From contig JAEDLK010000004.1 in NCBI GenBank assembly GCA_016295355.1, positions 5,365-69,364 of the forward strand: a DNA stretch of 64,000 nt, written 5' to 3'. Source of the stretch: Clostridiaceae bacterium. GTDB taxonomy: Bacteria > Bacillota > Clostridia > Oscillospirales > Acutalibacteraceae. Under the pieces are notes generated by a model, which was not told where the DNA came from, made no database searches, and saw only the letters and a list, made by a program, of their open reading frames with translations. Below are positions 16,506 to 26,569 of the stretch, piece by piece. The translations under genes were made by a program, and so were the position numbers. Positions within the stretch are counted from its first letter, which is position 1. Each line of letters starts with the position of its first letter.

Positions 16506-17725
16506 TGCATTCGCCGTCGTTTACCGTATTGTCGGTCAAGCAATTAAACTTTTATGTTAAATCGCTGTTAGAAGGGGATCCTCGGTTGAGCCTATGTGCG
16601 GTAGCCGGGGAAATCTCAAACTATAAATGTCATTACGCCAGCGGCCATTGCTACTTCACCTTAAAGGATGCGTCAGCATCCGTCAAGTGTGTGATGTTCA
16701 AATCATCTGCCGCCAAATGCCCGTTCCCTCTGCATGACGGAATGCAGGTGATTTGTTGCGGTCGGGTGTCGCTGTATGATAAGGACGGAACCTATCAGTT
16801 TTATGTCGAAACGGCCGAGCCAACGGGGCAGGGCAATCAAGCCCTGCTGTTGGCACAGCTAAAGGAAAAACTGCAAAAAGAGGGACTGTTTGATGAGGGC
16901 CGAAAACGACCCTTGCCGCTGTTTCCCCGTCGCATAGCTGTGGTCACTTCGGGTGGCGGTGCGGCCTTGCAGGATATTCTCAAAATTATCGGACGGCGGT
17001 GTCCGGTTTGCGAAATTGTACTGGGCAGTGTCAGTGTGCAGGGGAACCGTAGCGTCCCCGAGATGCTTTCGATGCTGACAGAACTATATGAGGATTCAAC
17101 CATTGATACCTTGATTATCGGTCGAGGCGGCGGTTCCAGTGAGGATTTAGCGGCCTTTAACGATGAACGATTGGCTCGTTTGGTTGCTAAAGCACCGTTT
17201 CCTGTGATTTCGGCCGTGGGACATCAGACCGATTTGAGCGTGTGTGATTTGGTAGCAGACCGTCGGGCGGCCACGCCCTCCGAGGCGGCGGAATTGGCTG
17301 TGCCGGATTTAGCAGAATGGATGGCCAAGCAGCAACAACTGCTTCACCGCATTCGTTTGGCTGTGGTTCGTAAGGTCGAGCATGCCACTTTACAGTTAAG
17401 GGCCATAAAGGGTCGGTCGGCTTTTGCCGGGGCGTCGGTTATGTTGCATAATCGCATGATGCTGTTAGATCATCTGACCGATCGGGCAATGCGGGCGGTC
17501 AATCAGTCGGTTCAACGGCGTGCCGATGAGCTTTCGCTGATGGCGACTCGTCTGGAGTCGTTAAATCCTTTGAGCGTGTTGGCCAGGGGTTTTGCCTGTG
17601 TGACGGCTGACGGAAGAGTCGTGACAAATCCCGATGAGGTGGCGATCGGCTCGGCGGTGCAGATACGCCTGTCGGGCGGACGGCTTGACTGTCGGGTGGA
17701 AAGGAAAGAAAAGAATGAGTTTTGA
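16505..17725 (+). CDS. xseA: Exodeoxyribonuclease VII large subunit
   Basis: A 406-residue subunit of the single-strand-specific exonuclease VII. An N-terminal OB fold (VKQLNFYVKSLLEGDPRL, GEISNYKCHYASGHCYFTLKD) is followed by the catalytic domain with VVTSGGGAALQDI, IGRGGGSSEDLAAFNDE and AVGHQTDLSVCDLVADRRAATPSEAAE. A helical C-terminus should bind XseB. The ATG overlaps the nusB stop by one base. Confidence 0.97.
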   Translation: MHSPSFTVLSVKQLNFYVKSLLEGDPRLSLCAVAGEISNYKCHYASGHCYFTLKDASASVKCVMFKSSAAKCPFPLHDGMQVICCGRVSLYDKDGTYQFYVETAEPTGQGNQALLLAQLKEKLQKEGLFDEGRKRPLPLFPRRIAVVTSGGGAALQDILKIIGRRCPVCEIVLGSVSVQGNRSVPEMLSMLTELYEDSTIDTLIIGRGGGSSEDLAAFNDERLARLVAKAPFPVISAVGHQTDLSVCDLVADRRAATPSEAAELAVPDLAEWMAKQQQLLHRIRLAVVRKVEHATLQLRAIKGRSAFAGASVMLHNRMMLLDHLTDRAMRAVNQSVQRRADELSLMATRLESLNPLSVLARGFACVTADGRVVTNPDEVAIGSAVQIRLSGGRLDCRVERKEKNEF

Positions 17726-17906
17726 AGAATCCATGGCTCGCTTGGGTGAAATTGCCGATCAATTGGAATCGGGTGAATGTTCCTTGGACGAAGCTATCCA
17801 GTTGTATGAATCGGCCCTAAAACTGACCGGCGAATGCCAAAAAAAGCTGGATGAAGCGAAATTAAAAATCGAAAAAATCGGTGAAACGGAGCAAAAAAAA
17901 GGATGA
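17715..17906 (+). CDS. xseB: Exodeoxyribonuclease VII small subunit
   Basis: A 63-residue helical protein with the family signature FEESMARLGEIADQLESGE and LDEAIQLYESALKLTGECQ. It should coat the helical arm of XseA in exonuclease VII. It overlaps the end of xseA by 11 bases, and its stop overlaps the start of ispA, so all three are coupled. Confidence 0.95.
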   Translation: MSFEESMARLGEIADQLESGECSLDEAIQLYESALKLTGECQKKLDEAKLKIEKIGETEQKKG

Positions 17907-18778
17907 CAGAGCGTCTTTCCGATTTACGAAAATCGGTGGAGCTGGCCTTGCTGGCGGCACTAAAAGGAGAAGAAAAGGCTTACGGTACGGTTGTGAAAGC
18001 AATGAATTACAGCTTGTTGGCAGGGGGTAAACGCATCCGGCCGGTGATTCTGTTGCTCTTTTTTGAACTGTGCGGCGGTAAAGCACAAGAAGCAATGCCG
18101 TTCGCCGCGGCACTTGAGATGATACATACCTATTCACTGATTCATGATGATTTGCCGTGCATGGATAACGATGATTTCCGTCGGGGTCGGCCATCCAATC
18201 ATGTTTGCTTTGGGGAGGATATGGCGCTTTTGGCCGGTGACGGTCTGCTGACACAAGCCTTTGGCCAGGCTGTTTCCTGCCGTTTTATACCGACCGACCG
18301 TGTGGTAAAAGCCATTGGTATATTGGCCGAGAGAGCAGGATATCACGGCATGATCGGCGGACAGGTCATTGACCTTGAAAGTGAGAACAAACCGATTGAC
18401 GAAGAGACAATCACGCTGTTAAACGAGCTGAAAACCGGATGCCTATTGCAGGCGGCGGCTGAGATCGGCTGTGTGTTGGCCGGTGCGGATGAATCTTTGG
18501 TGAAGGCGGCCGGTGTATACGGTCAAAAGGTCGGTTTGGCGTTCCAATTAGTGGACGATTTATTGGATATTCGTGCCGATGCTTCGGTTTTGGGTAAGCC
18601 GACCGGCAGTGATGCGAAAAACGGGAAATCAACCTTTGTGTCCCTTTACGGGGAAGAATGCTGTCGCCTGACGGCCGATCGGTTGACAAACGAGGCATTG
18701 GATTGCTTAAAGGTTTTCCCGGGGGATATCCGTGCTTTGAGCGAACTGACAAAGGATTTGTTAATCCGTAGTTATTGA
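17903..18778 (+). CDS. ispA: Farnesyl/geranyl diphosphate synthase
   Basis: A 291-residue trans-isoprenyl diphosphate synthase condensing isopentenyl diphosphate with allylic diphosphates. The first Asp-rich motif is DDLPCMDND with the downstream RRGRPSNH, and the second is LVDDLLD. GGKRIRP and GEDMALLAGDGLL are also diagnostic. The small residues before the first motif suggest a C15 product, but chain length is not certain. It starts in the xseB stop (ATGA) and precedes dxs, grouping two isoprenoid steps. Confidence 0.93.
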   Translation: MTERLSDLRKSVELALLAALKGEEKAYGTVVKAMNYSLLAGGKRIRPVILLLFFELCGGKAQEAMPFAAALEMIHTYSLIHDDLPCMDNDDFRRGRPSNHVCFGEDMALLAGDGLLTQAFGQAVSCRFIPTDRVVKAIGILAERAGYHGMIGGQVIDLESENKPIDEETITLLNELKTGCLLQAAAEIGCVLAGADESLVKAAGVYGQKVGLAFQLVDDLLDIRADASVLGKPTGSDAKNGKSTFVSLYGEECCRLTADRLTNEALDCLKVFPGDIRALSELTKDLLIRSY

Positions 18779-18790
18779 GGATGAAATAGA

Positions 18791-20626
18791 TTGAAGGATG
18801 AACTGTTAAGGGGAATTGCTTCGCCGGACGATGTTAAAAAATTACCGCCGGAGCAGCTCTGTGAATTGTGCAGTGAAATACGGGATTGTCTGATTACCAC
18901 CGTTTCCCAAAACGGCGGTCATTTGGCGTCGAGCCTAGGGGCGGTCGAGCTGACAGTGGCTTTGCACCGTTCGTTTTCGTCGCCGACCGATGCCATTTTG
19001 TTTGATGTTGGGCATCAAAGCTATACGCATAAACTCTTGACGGGTCGGTATGATTGCTTTTCGACCTTGCGTCAGGAAAACGGGTTGTCCGGTTTTATGC
19101 GGCCGGATGAATCACAGCACGACCCGTTTATAACCGGTCACAGCAGCAACTCAATTTCAGCGGCCTACGGCATCTACAAGGCTAAGGCACTCAGGGGCGA
19201 GCCGGGTACGGCGGTCGCGGTCATCGGCGACGGCGCAATGACCGGCGGTATGGCGTATGAGGCACTCAACAACGCCGGCAGTGAAAAAAGCAAGTTTATT
19301 GTGGTGCTTAACGATAACAAAATGTCCATTTCCCGCAATGTGGGCGCCATGGCAAAGTATTTGAATCGCATTCGTTCAAGGGTTGGGTATCATTCCTTTA
19401 AGAATTGGCTCAATCGTTTTTTGAACAAAGTACCGCTGTTCGGCAAGCCGTTGCGCGATAGGCTGTTTTCGTCCAAAACCATGCTCAAAAACGCTATTTA
19501 TCACAGTAATATTTTTGAGGGACTGGGCTTTAACTACTTCGGGCCGGTAGATGGGCATGATATTAAGGCAATGGAGAATCTGTTTTCCATAGCCAAAAAC
19601 CAAAACCGTCCGGCCCTGATTCATGTGGTTACGGTTAAGGGCAAGGGCTATCCCTTTGCGGAAAGTCAACCCAATCTGTATCATGGCGTGTCGGCCTTTG
19701 ATGTCCAAAGCGGTACAAGCGGTCACAGCGATGAAGATTATTCCTCTGTCGTCGGACAAACATTATGTCAAATGGCCGAATCTGATGGTACAGTGTGTGC
19801 CATTACGGCGGCCATGACCTCGGGAACGGGGCTGACGGAGTTTGCAAGCACCTATAAAGACCGCTTTTTTGATGTCGGTATTGCCGAGGAACACGCCGTC
19901 ACCTTCTCGGCTGGTTTGGCCAAGGGCGGTATGAAGCCGTATTTTGTGGTGTATTCCTCGTTTTTACAGCGTGGATTTGACCAGGTTATCCATGATGCCG
20001 CCATCGGGGGCTTTGATGTACGGCTGTGTATCGACCGTGCCGGTGTTGTCGGGGAAGACGGAGAAACGCATCAGGGCTTGTTTGATGCGGCTTATTTGTC
20101 CTTAATCCCCGGTGTGACCATTTGGTCACCGGCTTCCTTTGATGAATTAAAAGGCATGCTTTTTCGCACCCTGTCGGCCAAGGGCGTGACGGCGGTTCGT
20201 TACCCCCGTGGCGGACAAGGCGACAATGCCTGCTTTTGTGATACCGGTGCGGCCGCTGATTGGTTCTATCCCGGTCATCAAACCTTGGTGATAACTTACG
20301 GCCGCCTGTCGGGCGGCGCTTTAGAGGCAGTTCGCCAAAACGCACAGTCTAGCTTGTTAAAGCTCAATCGTATTCATCCTATCGATGATGCGCTGATAAA
20401 GGAAATTGCCACCTATGAAAGGGTTCTTTTCTTTGAAGAGGGCATCCGTGACGGCGGTATTGGTGAGCAACTGGCAACCCGACTTCTTGAGCAAAACAGC
20501 CGTTGTGCGTTTTCGCTTTACGCCATTGACCGATTTGTGCCGTGCGCGAAAACGAAAGCGGTTTTATCACATTGGGGCTTGGATCAAGAGAGCGTTATGA
20601 AGGCGTTGGAAGGGGTAAAACCGTGA
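18791..20626 (+). CDS. dxs: 1-deoxy-D-xylulose-5-phosphate synthase
   Basis: A 611-residue thiamine-diphosphate enzyme joining pyruvate and glyceraldehyde-3-phosphate, the first step of the MEP isoprenoid pathway. Motifs: FDVGHQSYTHKLLTGR, TGHSSNSISAAYG, the ThDP site GDGAMTGGMAYEALNNAG, PVDGHD, and catalytic-site FDVGIAEEHAVTFSAG. The C-terminal transketolase-type domain is complete. The TTG start follows GAGGATGAAA and gives a normal N-terminus (LLRGIASPDDVKKL). Confidence 0.96.
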   Translation: MKDELLRGIASPDDVKKLPPEQLCELCSEIRDCLITTVSQNGGHLASSLGAVELTVALHRSFSSPTDAILFDVGHQSYTHKLLTGRYDCFSTLRQENGLSGFMRPDESQHDPFITGHSSNSISAAYGIYKAKALRGEPGTAVAVIGDGAMTGGMAYEALNNAGSEKSKFIVVLNDNKMSISRNVGAMAKYLNRIRSRVGYHSFKNWLNRFLNKVPLFGKPLRDRLFSSKTMLKNAIYHSNIFEGLGFNYFGPVDGHDIKAMENLFSIAKNQNRPALIHVVTVKGKGYPFAESQPNLYHGVSAFDVQSGTSGHSDEDYSSVVGQTLCQMAESDGTVCAITAAMTSGTGLTEFASTYKDRFFDVGIAEEHAVTFSAGLAKGGMKPYFVVYSSFLQRGFDQVIHDAAIGGFDVRLCIDRAGVVGEDGETHQGLFDAAYLSLIPGVTIWSPASFDELKGMLFRTLSAKGVTAVRYPRGGQGDNACFCDTGAAADWFYPGHQTLVITYGRLSGGALEAVRQNAQSSLLKLNRIHPIDDALIKEIATYERVLFFEEGIRDGGIGEQLATRLLEQNSRCAFSLYAIDRFVPCAKTKAVLSHWGLDQESVMKALEGVKP

Positions 20627-21447
20627 GCGATAAAATCAGATTGGATACCGCCGTCTTTGAGGCAGGACATTGTGAAAGCCGTGAAAAAGCCAAGGCTTTG
20701 ATTATGGCAGGGCTTGTATATGTTAATCATCAAAAATGCGATAAGCCGGGGATGACCATTCACGCCTCCGATGTTTTGGAGGTGCGAGGCGAAGGCCTCC
20801 GGTATGTCAGCCGCGGCGGTTTGAAGTTGGAAAAGGCCATCATTGCCTTTTCTCTGTCATTAGACGGCTTTGTCTGTGCCGATATCGGTGCGTCTACCGG
20901 CGGCTTTTCGGATTGTATGTTGCAAAACGGTGCAAAACGCATTTATGCCATTGATGTCGGTTACGGTCAGTTGGCTTGGAAACTGCGCTGCGATGAACGG
21001 GTTATCAATTTGGAGCGCACTAATTTTCGGTATGTGACTGACAACGAAGTCAAAGAACCGTTGGATTTTGCATCGGTGGATGTGTCCTTTATTTCTTTGT
21101 CGCTGATTTTACCGGTGTTGCGTCCTTTGCTTAAACCCGATGGACGGGCGGTTTGCCTGATTAAACCGCAGTTTGAGGCCGGCCGCGAGGGTGTAGGCAA
21201 AAAGGGCGTTGTCAGAGATCGTGCGGTGCATATTGCCGTTGTGCAGAAAATTGCCGATTTAGCCCTACAGGAAGGCTTTACGATTGTAGGCATGGATTAT
21301 TCACCCATCAAGGGGCCGGAGGGAAACATTGAGTATCTGTGCTGTTTGCAAAAAAGCGAAACGCCGGAGAACCGCTGCGGTATCACACCGGAGCAGTTGG
21401 TAGAAGCTTCTTATGAGGCCATGCTGCCCGGACATAGAGATAGATGA
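20623..21447 (+). CDS. tlyA: TlyA-family rRNA 2'-O-methyltransferase
   Basis: A 274-residue protein with an N-terminal S4 RNA-binding domain (RLDTAVFEAGHCESREKAKALIMAG split over residues 4-28) and a FtsJ-like SAM domain (CADIGASTGGFSDCMLQNGA, then DVSFISLSLILP, KPQFEAGREGVGKKGVVRD). TlyA enzymes methylate 16S and/or 23S rRNA and were once called hemolysins. GTG 20623 overlaps the dxs stop. The longer upstream frame is inside dxs. Confidence 0.94.
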   Translation: MSDKIRLDTAVFEAGHCESREKAKALIMAGLVYVNHQKCDKPGMTIHASDVLEVRGEGLRYVSRGGLKLEKAIIAFSLSLDGFVCADIGASTGGFSDCMLQNGAKRIYAIDVGYGQLAWKLRCDERVINLERTNFRYVTDNEVKEPLDFASVDVSFISLSLILPVLRPLLKPDGRAVCLIKPQFEAGREGVGKKGVVRDRAVHIAVVQKIADLALQEGFTIVGMDYSPIKGPEGNIEYLCCLQKSETPENRCGITPEQLVEASYEAMLPGHRDR

Positions 21448-21501
21448 AAGACCATATAGAATCATGTGAACAGACTGCGAGGGGTTAGGAGGTATGAGTC
21501 G

Positions 21502-22332
21502 GTGATTGTCGGAGTGTTGCCGAATTTGGATAAAAACGGGGCGGCTCAAATCGTGGAGCGTATGGGGAAAATCCTGCACGACAACGGAATAAAAGCCTAT
21601 TTGCCGGATAGTGTTTGCGCCACCGGGTATGACCATATGCCCAAGGAAGATCTTTACGATGCGTGTGATGTCATGATCACCGTGGGTGGCGACGGGACCA
21701 TTATTCGTTATGCTAAATTAGCAGCCATCGCCGGTAAGCCGGTGCTGGGCATCAACGCCGGACGGTTGGGCTTTTTGGCTACGCTGGAGGGAAATCAGTT
21801 ACACCTGCTTTCAAAGTTGAAAAGCGGCGATTATGAAGTGGAAAACCGCATGGCGTTGCAGGTTCGGGCGGTAGAAAACGATCAAGAAGTGGGTTGTATG
21901 ACTGCTTTGAATGACCTGGTTATCACCAGTGGGCTGATTTCCCGCCTGATTGATATTCAGGCGTATGTAAAAGGTGATCCCATTTTTTATCGGGCGGACG
22001 GCTTGATTGTTTCCACGCCCACCGGTTCAACGGCCTATTCCATGTCTGCCGGCGGACCGATTGTTGATCCGACGATTGAGAACATCATTCTAACGCCTAT
22101 TTGTTCTCATTCCCTTAATGCCAAGCCAATTATTTTAAGTCCGGCAAATGAGATTTGTTTTACGGCCAACACGCCCAAACGGTGTGAAATTTATCTGTCG
22201 GTTGACGGACGGCGCACCTTGAGTGTAAAGCCGTACACCAAGCTGTATGTGACTAAGGCGCCGCAAAGTATTCGGTTGATTAAGCTAAACAACCATTCGT
22301 TCTACAAAACCGTTTCGGAAAAATTCAAATAG
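21502..22332 (+). CDS. nadK: NAD kinase
   Basis: A 276-residue enzyme phosphorylating NAD to NADP. The diagnostic GGDGT motif (ITVGGDGTIIRYAKLA) and NAGRLGFLATLE are present, as are TPTGSTAYSMSAGGPI and the C-terminal SVDGRR. GTG 21502 is preferred to the GTG at 21466, because AGGAGGT (21487-21493) ends eight bases before it. It sits between tlyA and argR as in many Clostridia. Confidence 0.95.
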   Translation: MIVGVLPNLDKNGAAQIVERMGKILHDNGIKAYLPDSVCATGYDHMPKEDLYDACDVMITVGGDGTIIRYAKLAAIAGKPVLGINAGRLGFLATLEGNQLHLLSKLKSGDYEVENRMALQVRAVENDQEVGCMTALNDLVITSGLISRLIDIQAYVKGDPIFYRADGLIVSTPTGSTAYSMSAGGPIVDPTIENIILTPICSHSLNAKPIILSPANEICFTANTPKRCEIYLSVDGRRTLSVKPYTKLYVTKAPQSIRLIKLNNHSFYKTVSEKFK

Positions 22333-22349
22333 ATGACAGAGGTGGCAGT

Positions 22350-22811
22350 ATGAAAAATAAGCGCCAGGAAGCCCTTTTAGAATTGATTCGCAATCATGTG
22401 TGTCAAACACAGGAGGATTTACAGGAACAACTGATTGCCCGTGGTTTTGCCGTGACGCAGTCCACTGTTTCACGGGATATTAAACAGCTGCGCATCATCA
22501 AAGCATTGGATGCCAACGGTCATTATCGCTATATGGCGCCGAATACCCCGGCGCAGGCCGAAGAAAACCACAGTGGAGAGGAATACCGTTCCATGTTTGC
22601 CCGTTCAACCCTGTCGGTCGAGCAAGCTTATCATACCATTGTGATCAAATGCTATGCCGGTATGGCTTCCGGCGTTTGTGTGGCGGTGGATAAACTGTTT
22701 GCGGATAGTATACTCGGAAGTTTGGCGGGAGATGACACTATTTTTATCGTCACCCGTACGCCGGAGATGGCTGAGGAGCTGTGCAAGAGTCTGAATCAAC
22801 TCAAAAAGTAG
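22350..22811 (+). CDS. argR: Arginine repressor ArgR
   Basis: A 153-residue hexameric arginine-responsive regulator. A winged helix N-terminus (RQEALLELIRNHVCQTQEDL, VTQSTVSRDIKQLRIIKA) is joined to a C-terminal oligomerisation and arginine-binding domain with the GDDTIFIV motif. Beside recN it may act as AhrC-type regulator. No arginine genes lie in the window. Confidence 0.95.
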   Translation: MKNKRQEALLELIRNHVCQTQEDLQEQLIARGFAVTQSTVSRDIKQLRIIKALDANGHYRYMAPNTPAQAEENHSGEEYRSMFARSTLSVEQAYHTIVIKCYAGMASGVCVAVDKLFADSILGSLAGDDTIFIVTRTPEMAEELCKSLNQLKK

Positions 22812-22821
22812 GGTTTTGTGT

Positions 22822-24510
22822 ATGTTAGAGTATCTACACATAGAAAATATTGCTGTTATTGAACAGACCGGTATTGATTTTCGTGAGGGGCTGAATGTGC
22901 TGACCGGTGAAACAGGCGCCGGTAAATCCATCATCATTGATGCCATCAATGCCGTGTTGGGTGAACGAACCTCCAAGGAGTTGATTCGTGCCGGCTGTAA
23001 AAATGCCGTGGTTTCGGCGGTTTTTTCCCATGTTTCCGAAGACACAAAGGCGATTTTGTCTGAAAACGGTTTTCAAGCAGATACGGATGGCAACTTTGTC
23101 ATCCAACGCACATTAAGCCAGTCTTCGGGGACTATCCGTCTAAACGGACAACCGGTTGCGTCCGGTGTGCTTCGTTCCTTTTCACACCGTTTGATTAACA
23201 TACACGGACAGCACGATAATCAGGCTTTGCTTGACCCGGCTAACCACTATCATTATTTGGATATGTTGGCGGAAAACAGCGCAATTTTGCAGGCTTATCA
23301 AGAGGAATTCCGTCATTTCAATGCCCTGAGAAGCCGCTTAAAGGAACTGGATTGTGACGAGGACGAAAAGCAACGCCGTATGGATTTGCTGACTTATCAA
23401 ATCAGGGAATTGGAGTCGGTCGATATTCATCCGGGCGAGTATGAAACGCTCAAAGCCAAACTGCTGTCGGCAAAAAACTGTGAGAAGCAGTTAAAACGAC
23501 TTGACGACGCCTTGTTTTGTCTAAACGGCGACGATGAGCGTATTGGGGCATTATCACAGTTGGGTGAGGCAATCCATGCAATAGGGGAAGAGTCATTGCG
23601 ATTGCCTAAGGACGAAACGGCAGGTTTTCTTTCTGCTGTCGAGGTTGTCCGCGCCTTTAAGGATGCCTTGCAAGACTATCGAAATGATCTGTTATCGGCA
23701 AGTGAAGACTTGGATGCCTTGCAGGATCGTGTCGAGTGTTTGCGGGATCTCATGCGTAAATACGGTGACAGTGAAGAAAAAATGCTGGCTTTCCTTGAAA
23801 ACGCCAAGGAGCAGTTAGAAGCGATTGCCTTTAACGATGAAGAAACGGCACGTCTTGAAGAGGCTTTGCAGGCTTCACAAGGGGAGCTGATTCGCCGAGC
23901 CGAGCGGCTGACGCAAAGTCGCTTAAACGCCTCGAAGGATTTTGAGAGCAAGGTCACAAGCGTGCTCGAGCAGTTGAACATGGCCGGTGTGCGACTGCAA
24001 ACCGAGTTTATCAAGGGGCGTTACACCGCTCATGGTTGCGATGAGATACAATTCCTCATCGGCACCAATGCCGGGGAAGAAGTTAAACCGCTTAGCCGGA
24101 TTGCTTCGGGTGGTGAATTGTCCAGAATGATGTTGGCCATCAAGAGCGTGCTTTCCGACAAGGACGATGTTGATACCTTGATTTTTGATGAAATAGATGC
24201 CGGCATCAGCGGCCGTACTGCCGACCGTGTGGGAGTTCAATTAAGACGGGTGGCAGGAAGCCGTCAGGTTATCTGTGTGACCCATTTGGCACAAATTGCC
24301 GCCACGGCCTCGCATCATTTGCTGATTGAAAAGAGCATCCGTGACGGGCGCACCTATACCGATGTAACCGAGTTAAACGGTCAAAAACGGGTGGAAGAAT
24401 TAGCTCGTATCATGGGCGGCAGCAATGTGACCGATGGAGTCAGGGAGGCGGCAGCCGAACTGTTGCATTGCCACGAAACGACCTTGTCTGAAAACGACAG
24501 GTCATCCTAA
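22822..24510 (+). CDS. recN: DNA repair protein RecN
   Basis: A 562-residue SMC-like ATPase in double-strand break repair. Walker A (LNVLTGETGAGKSIIIDAI, residues 27-45) and the C-terminal ASGGELSRMMLAIKS and IFDEIDAGISGR Walker B flank a coiled-coil middle region. ATG 22822 is used; the upstream TTG has no spacing for a ribosome binding site. It ends the nusB-recN cluster. Confidence 0.97.
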   Translation: MLEYLHIENIAVIEQTGIDFREGLNVLTGETGAGKSIIIDAINAVLGERTSKELIRAGCKNAVVSAVFSHVSEDTKAILSENGFQADTDGNFVIQRTLSQSSGTIRLNGQPVASGVLRSFSHRLINIHGQHDNQALLDPANHYHYLDMLAENSAILQAYQEEFRHFNALRSRLKELDCDEDEKQRRMDLLTYQIRELESVDIHPGEYETLKAKLLSAKNCEKQLKRLDDALFCLNGDDERIGALSQLGEAIHAIGEESLRLPKDETAGFLSAVEVVRAFKDALQDYRNDLLSASEDLDALQDRVECLRDLMRKYGDSEEKMLAFLENAKEQLEAIAFNDEETARLEEALQASQGELIRRAERLTQSRLNASKDFESKVTSVLEQLNMAGVRLQTEFIKGRYTAHGCDEIQFLIGTNAGEEVKPLSRIASGGELSRMMLAIKSVLSDKDDVDTLIFDEIDAGISGRTADRVGVQLRRVAGSRQVICVTHLAQIAATASHHLLIEKSIRDGRTYTDVTELNGQKRVEELARIMGGSNVTDGVREAAAELLHCHETTLSENDRSS

Positions 24511-24542
24511 AAACAATCAATATGTCATAAGGAGTCAAGACT

Positions 24543-25115
24543 ATGCTAACGTTACAAAGAGCCAAGGAATTAAATGATTCACAGGTAGCCGATCCGTCAT
24601 TGCGTAACCATGCGTTAAGCGTTTCAGCCGCCATGGGGGCAATGGCTGCTCACTTCGGCGCCGATGAAGAGCATTGGCGTGCTGTGGGATATTTGCACGA
24701 TTACGATTATGAAAAGTATCCCACCGAGCATTTACAGCACACCGAACAGCCGCTGCGTGCGGCCGGTGTGGATGAAGAGGATATTCGAGCCATTATGGCG
24801 CACGGCTATGGACTCTGCAGTGATGTGGAACCGTTGACCGACATGGAAAAAGCTCTCTACACGGTTGATGAACTGACCGGCATCATCAGCGCTTGTGCCC
24901 GGATGCGTCCGAATGGGTTGACCGATTTGGAAATCGGCAGTTTAATGAAGAAATTCAAGGATAAAAAATTCGCCGCTAAATGCAACCGAGATTTGATTAA
25001 AGGCGGTTGTGAACGGTTGGGTATGGAGGTTCGTGAAGTTGCCGAGCTATGCTTAGAGGGCATGCGCCCCTTCGCCGCCGAGCTTGGCTTACTTGGCACT
25101 GAGCATTCAGCATGA
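24543..25115 (+). CDS. HD-domain hydrolase
   Basis: A 190-residue metal-dependent phosphohydrolase of the HD superfamily. Visible ligands are the His in NHALSVSAAM, the HD pair in GYLHDYDYEKYP, and His in MAHGYG. ATAAGGAG precedes the ATG. It follows recN by 32 bases and may be transcribed with it. Substrate unknown; nucleotide or tRNA-linked phosphates are typical for the superfamily. Confidence 0.82.
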   Translation: MLTLQRAKELNDSQVADPSLRNHALSVSAAMGAMAAHFGADEEHWRAVGYLHDYDYEKYPTEHLQHTEQPLRAAGVDEEDIRAIMAHGYGLCSDVEPLTDMEKALYTVDELTGIISACARMRPNGLTDLEIGSLMKKFKDKKFAAKCNRDLIKGGCERLGMEVREVAELCLEGMRPFAAELGLLGTEHSA

Positions 25116-25160
25116 TCAGCCGTCTATGAAGGATATTTGCCGGCCTTCAAACAGATAATA

Positions 25161-25194
25161 GGGGATGTAAAAAACGACCGTTTTTTACATCCCC
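25161..25194. terminator. Bidirectional terminator
   Basis: A 15-bp stem (GGGGATGTAAAAAAC with GTTTTTTACATCCCC) closes a 4-base loop between the convergent HD-domain and aspartokinase genes. U-rich sequence is present in either direction. Confidence 0.92.
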
Positions 25195-25236
25195 TTCGTC
25201 TTGCAAAAAAGTTTGCCGGTTCTTTGGAGAACGGCA

Positions 25237-26445
25237 TTATTGGATGAACGCATCATGGACGGCCTTTACGCCGCGGTCGGCGTCCTTTGCGGCCACAATG
25301 ACCGATAATTTGATTTCACCGGTGGCAATCATTTTAATGCTGATGCCATATTCATACAAGGCTTCGAACATTTTGGCGGCCACACCGGGGTGCGATGCTA
25401 TGCCGCTGCCGACCACCGAAATCTTGGCCACATCGTCGTCATGCTCTACAGCCTCGAAATTCAGAGAGTCACGCAAAGACTCAATCGCCTTGATGGCCTC
25501 GGTGCAGTCACTGCCTTTAATGGAAAACATGATGTCGGTTTTTCCGTGGCTTTCGGCCGTGTGCATAATCAAATCTACCACAATGCCGTGTTGTGCCAAG
25601 CGGTTGAAAATCTTAAAAGCAATGCCCGGGGCATCATTTAGCCCGGTAATATAGATGGTTGAAAGGTCTGTGTCCTTTGCAACGCCTCGAATAACCATTT
25701 TTTCCATTTTCACATTCTCCTTTACAAGCGTACCGGGTTCATCCGTAAAGCTGGAACGAACCTCAAGCTCCACATTGTACTTTTTAGCCATTTCCACTGA
25801 GCGACTGTTGAGAACCTGCGCTCCCAGCGAAGCCAGCTCAAGCATTTCGTCATAGGTGATCACGGGAATTTTCTTGGCGTTTGTCACCAAACGGGGATCG
25901 GCGGTGTAAACGCCGTCAACATCGGTGTAGATCTGACAAAGGTTGGCCTTCAAGGTAGCGGCAACGGCTACGGCACTGGTGTCGGAGCCACCACGACCGA
26001 AGGTGGTGATGTCGTCATACTGGTTGATGCCTTGGAAACCGGCAATGACTACCACATTTTTCTTGGCCAGCTCCGCCTTAATGCGATCCGGTTCTAACCG
26101 TTTGATACGGGCAAAGGTGTAGTTGGAATCGGTTTTGAAGCCGGCCTGCCAGCCCATCAGCGAAACCGCCGGACATCCCATGGCCTCTATGGCCATGGCC
26201 AGCAGGGAAGCGGAAATTTGCTCGCCGGCAGACATCAGCACATCCATTTCTCGTTTGGAAGCACCGTCCGGATTGATTTCGGCGGCTTGATTGATGAGGC
26301 GATCGGTATGATCGCCCTGTGCGGACACCACGACCACTATATCGTGACCTTTTTTATAATCGCCGACAATCAGCTTGGCGACATGATTAAGTCTTTGGGC
26401 ATCGGCGACCGAGGTGCCGCCGAACTTTTTGACAATAAGTGACAT
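25237..26445 (-). CDS. lysC: Aspartokinase
   Basis: A 402-residue enzyme phosphorylating aspartate, the entry to lysine, threonine and methionine synthesis. KKFGGTSVADAQRL is the N-terminal signature and GRGGSDTSAVAVAATL binds substrate. Two C-terminal ACT domains (about 262-402) confer amino-acid feedback. ATG 26445 follows GGGAGGAACC. It matches the lysine-sensitive monofunctional alpha/beta type in length. The ACT regulator gene upstream is on the same strand. Confidence 0.96.
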   Translation of the reverse strand: MSLIVKKFGGTSVADAQRLNHVAKLIVGDYKKGHDIVVVVSAQGDHTDRLINQAAEINPDGASKREMDVLMSAGEQISASLLAMAIEAMGCPAVSLMGWQAGFKTDSNYTFARIKRLEPDRIKAELAKKNVVVIAGFQGINQYDDITTFGRGGSDTSAVAVAATLKANLCQIYTDVDGVYTADPRLVTNAKKIPVITYDEMLELASLGAQVLNSRSVEMAKKYNVELEVRSSFTDEPGTLVKENVKMEKMVIRGVAKDTDLSTIYITGLNDAPGIAFKIFNRLAQHGIVVDLIMHTAESHGKTDIMFSIKGSDCTEAIKAIESLRDSLNFEAVEHDDDVAKISVVGSGIASHPGVAAKMFEALYEYGISIKMIATGEIKLSVIVAAKDADRGVKAVHDAFIQ

Positions 26446-26569
26446 TCTGGTTCCTCCCGGGGAATAAAATATAGGAAGGGTAGACTTCACGGTGTACTAA
26501 ATATACACCGAAAGTAAGAATCGTCCCAACTGTAAGGGGAAATCGTTTAATAATCGACCGTTTGGTTGC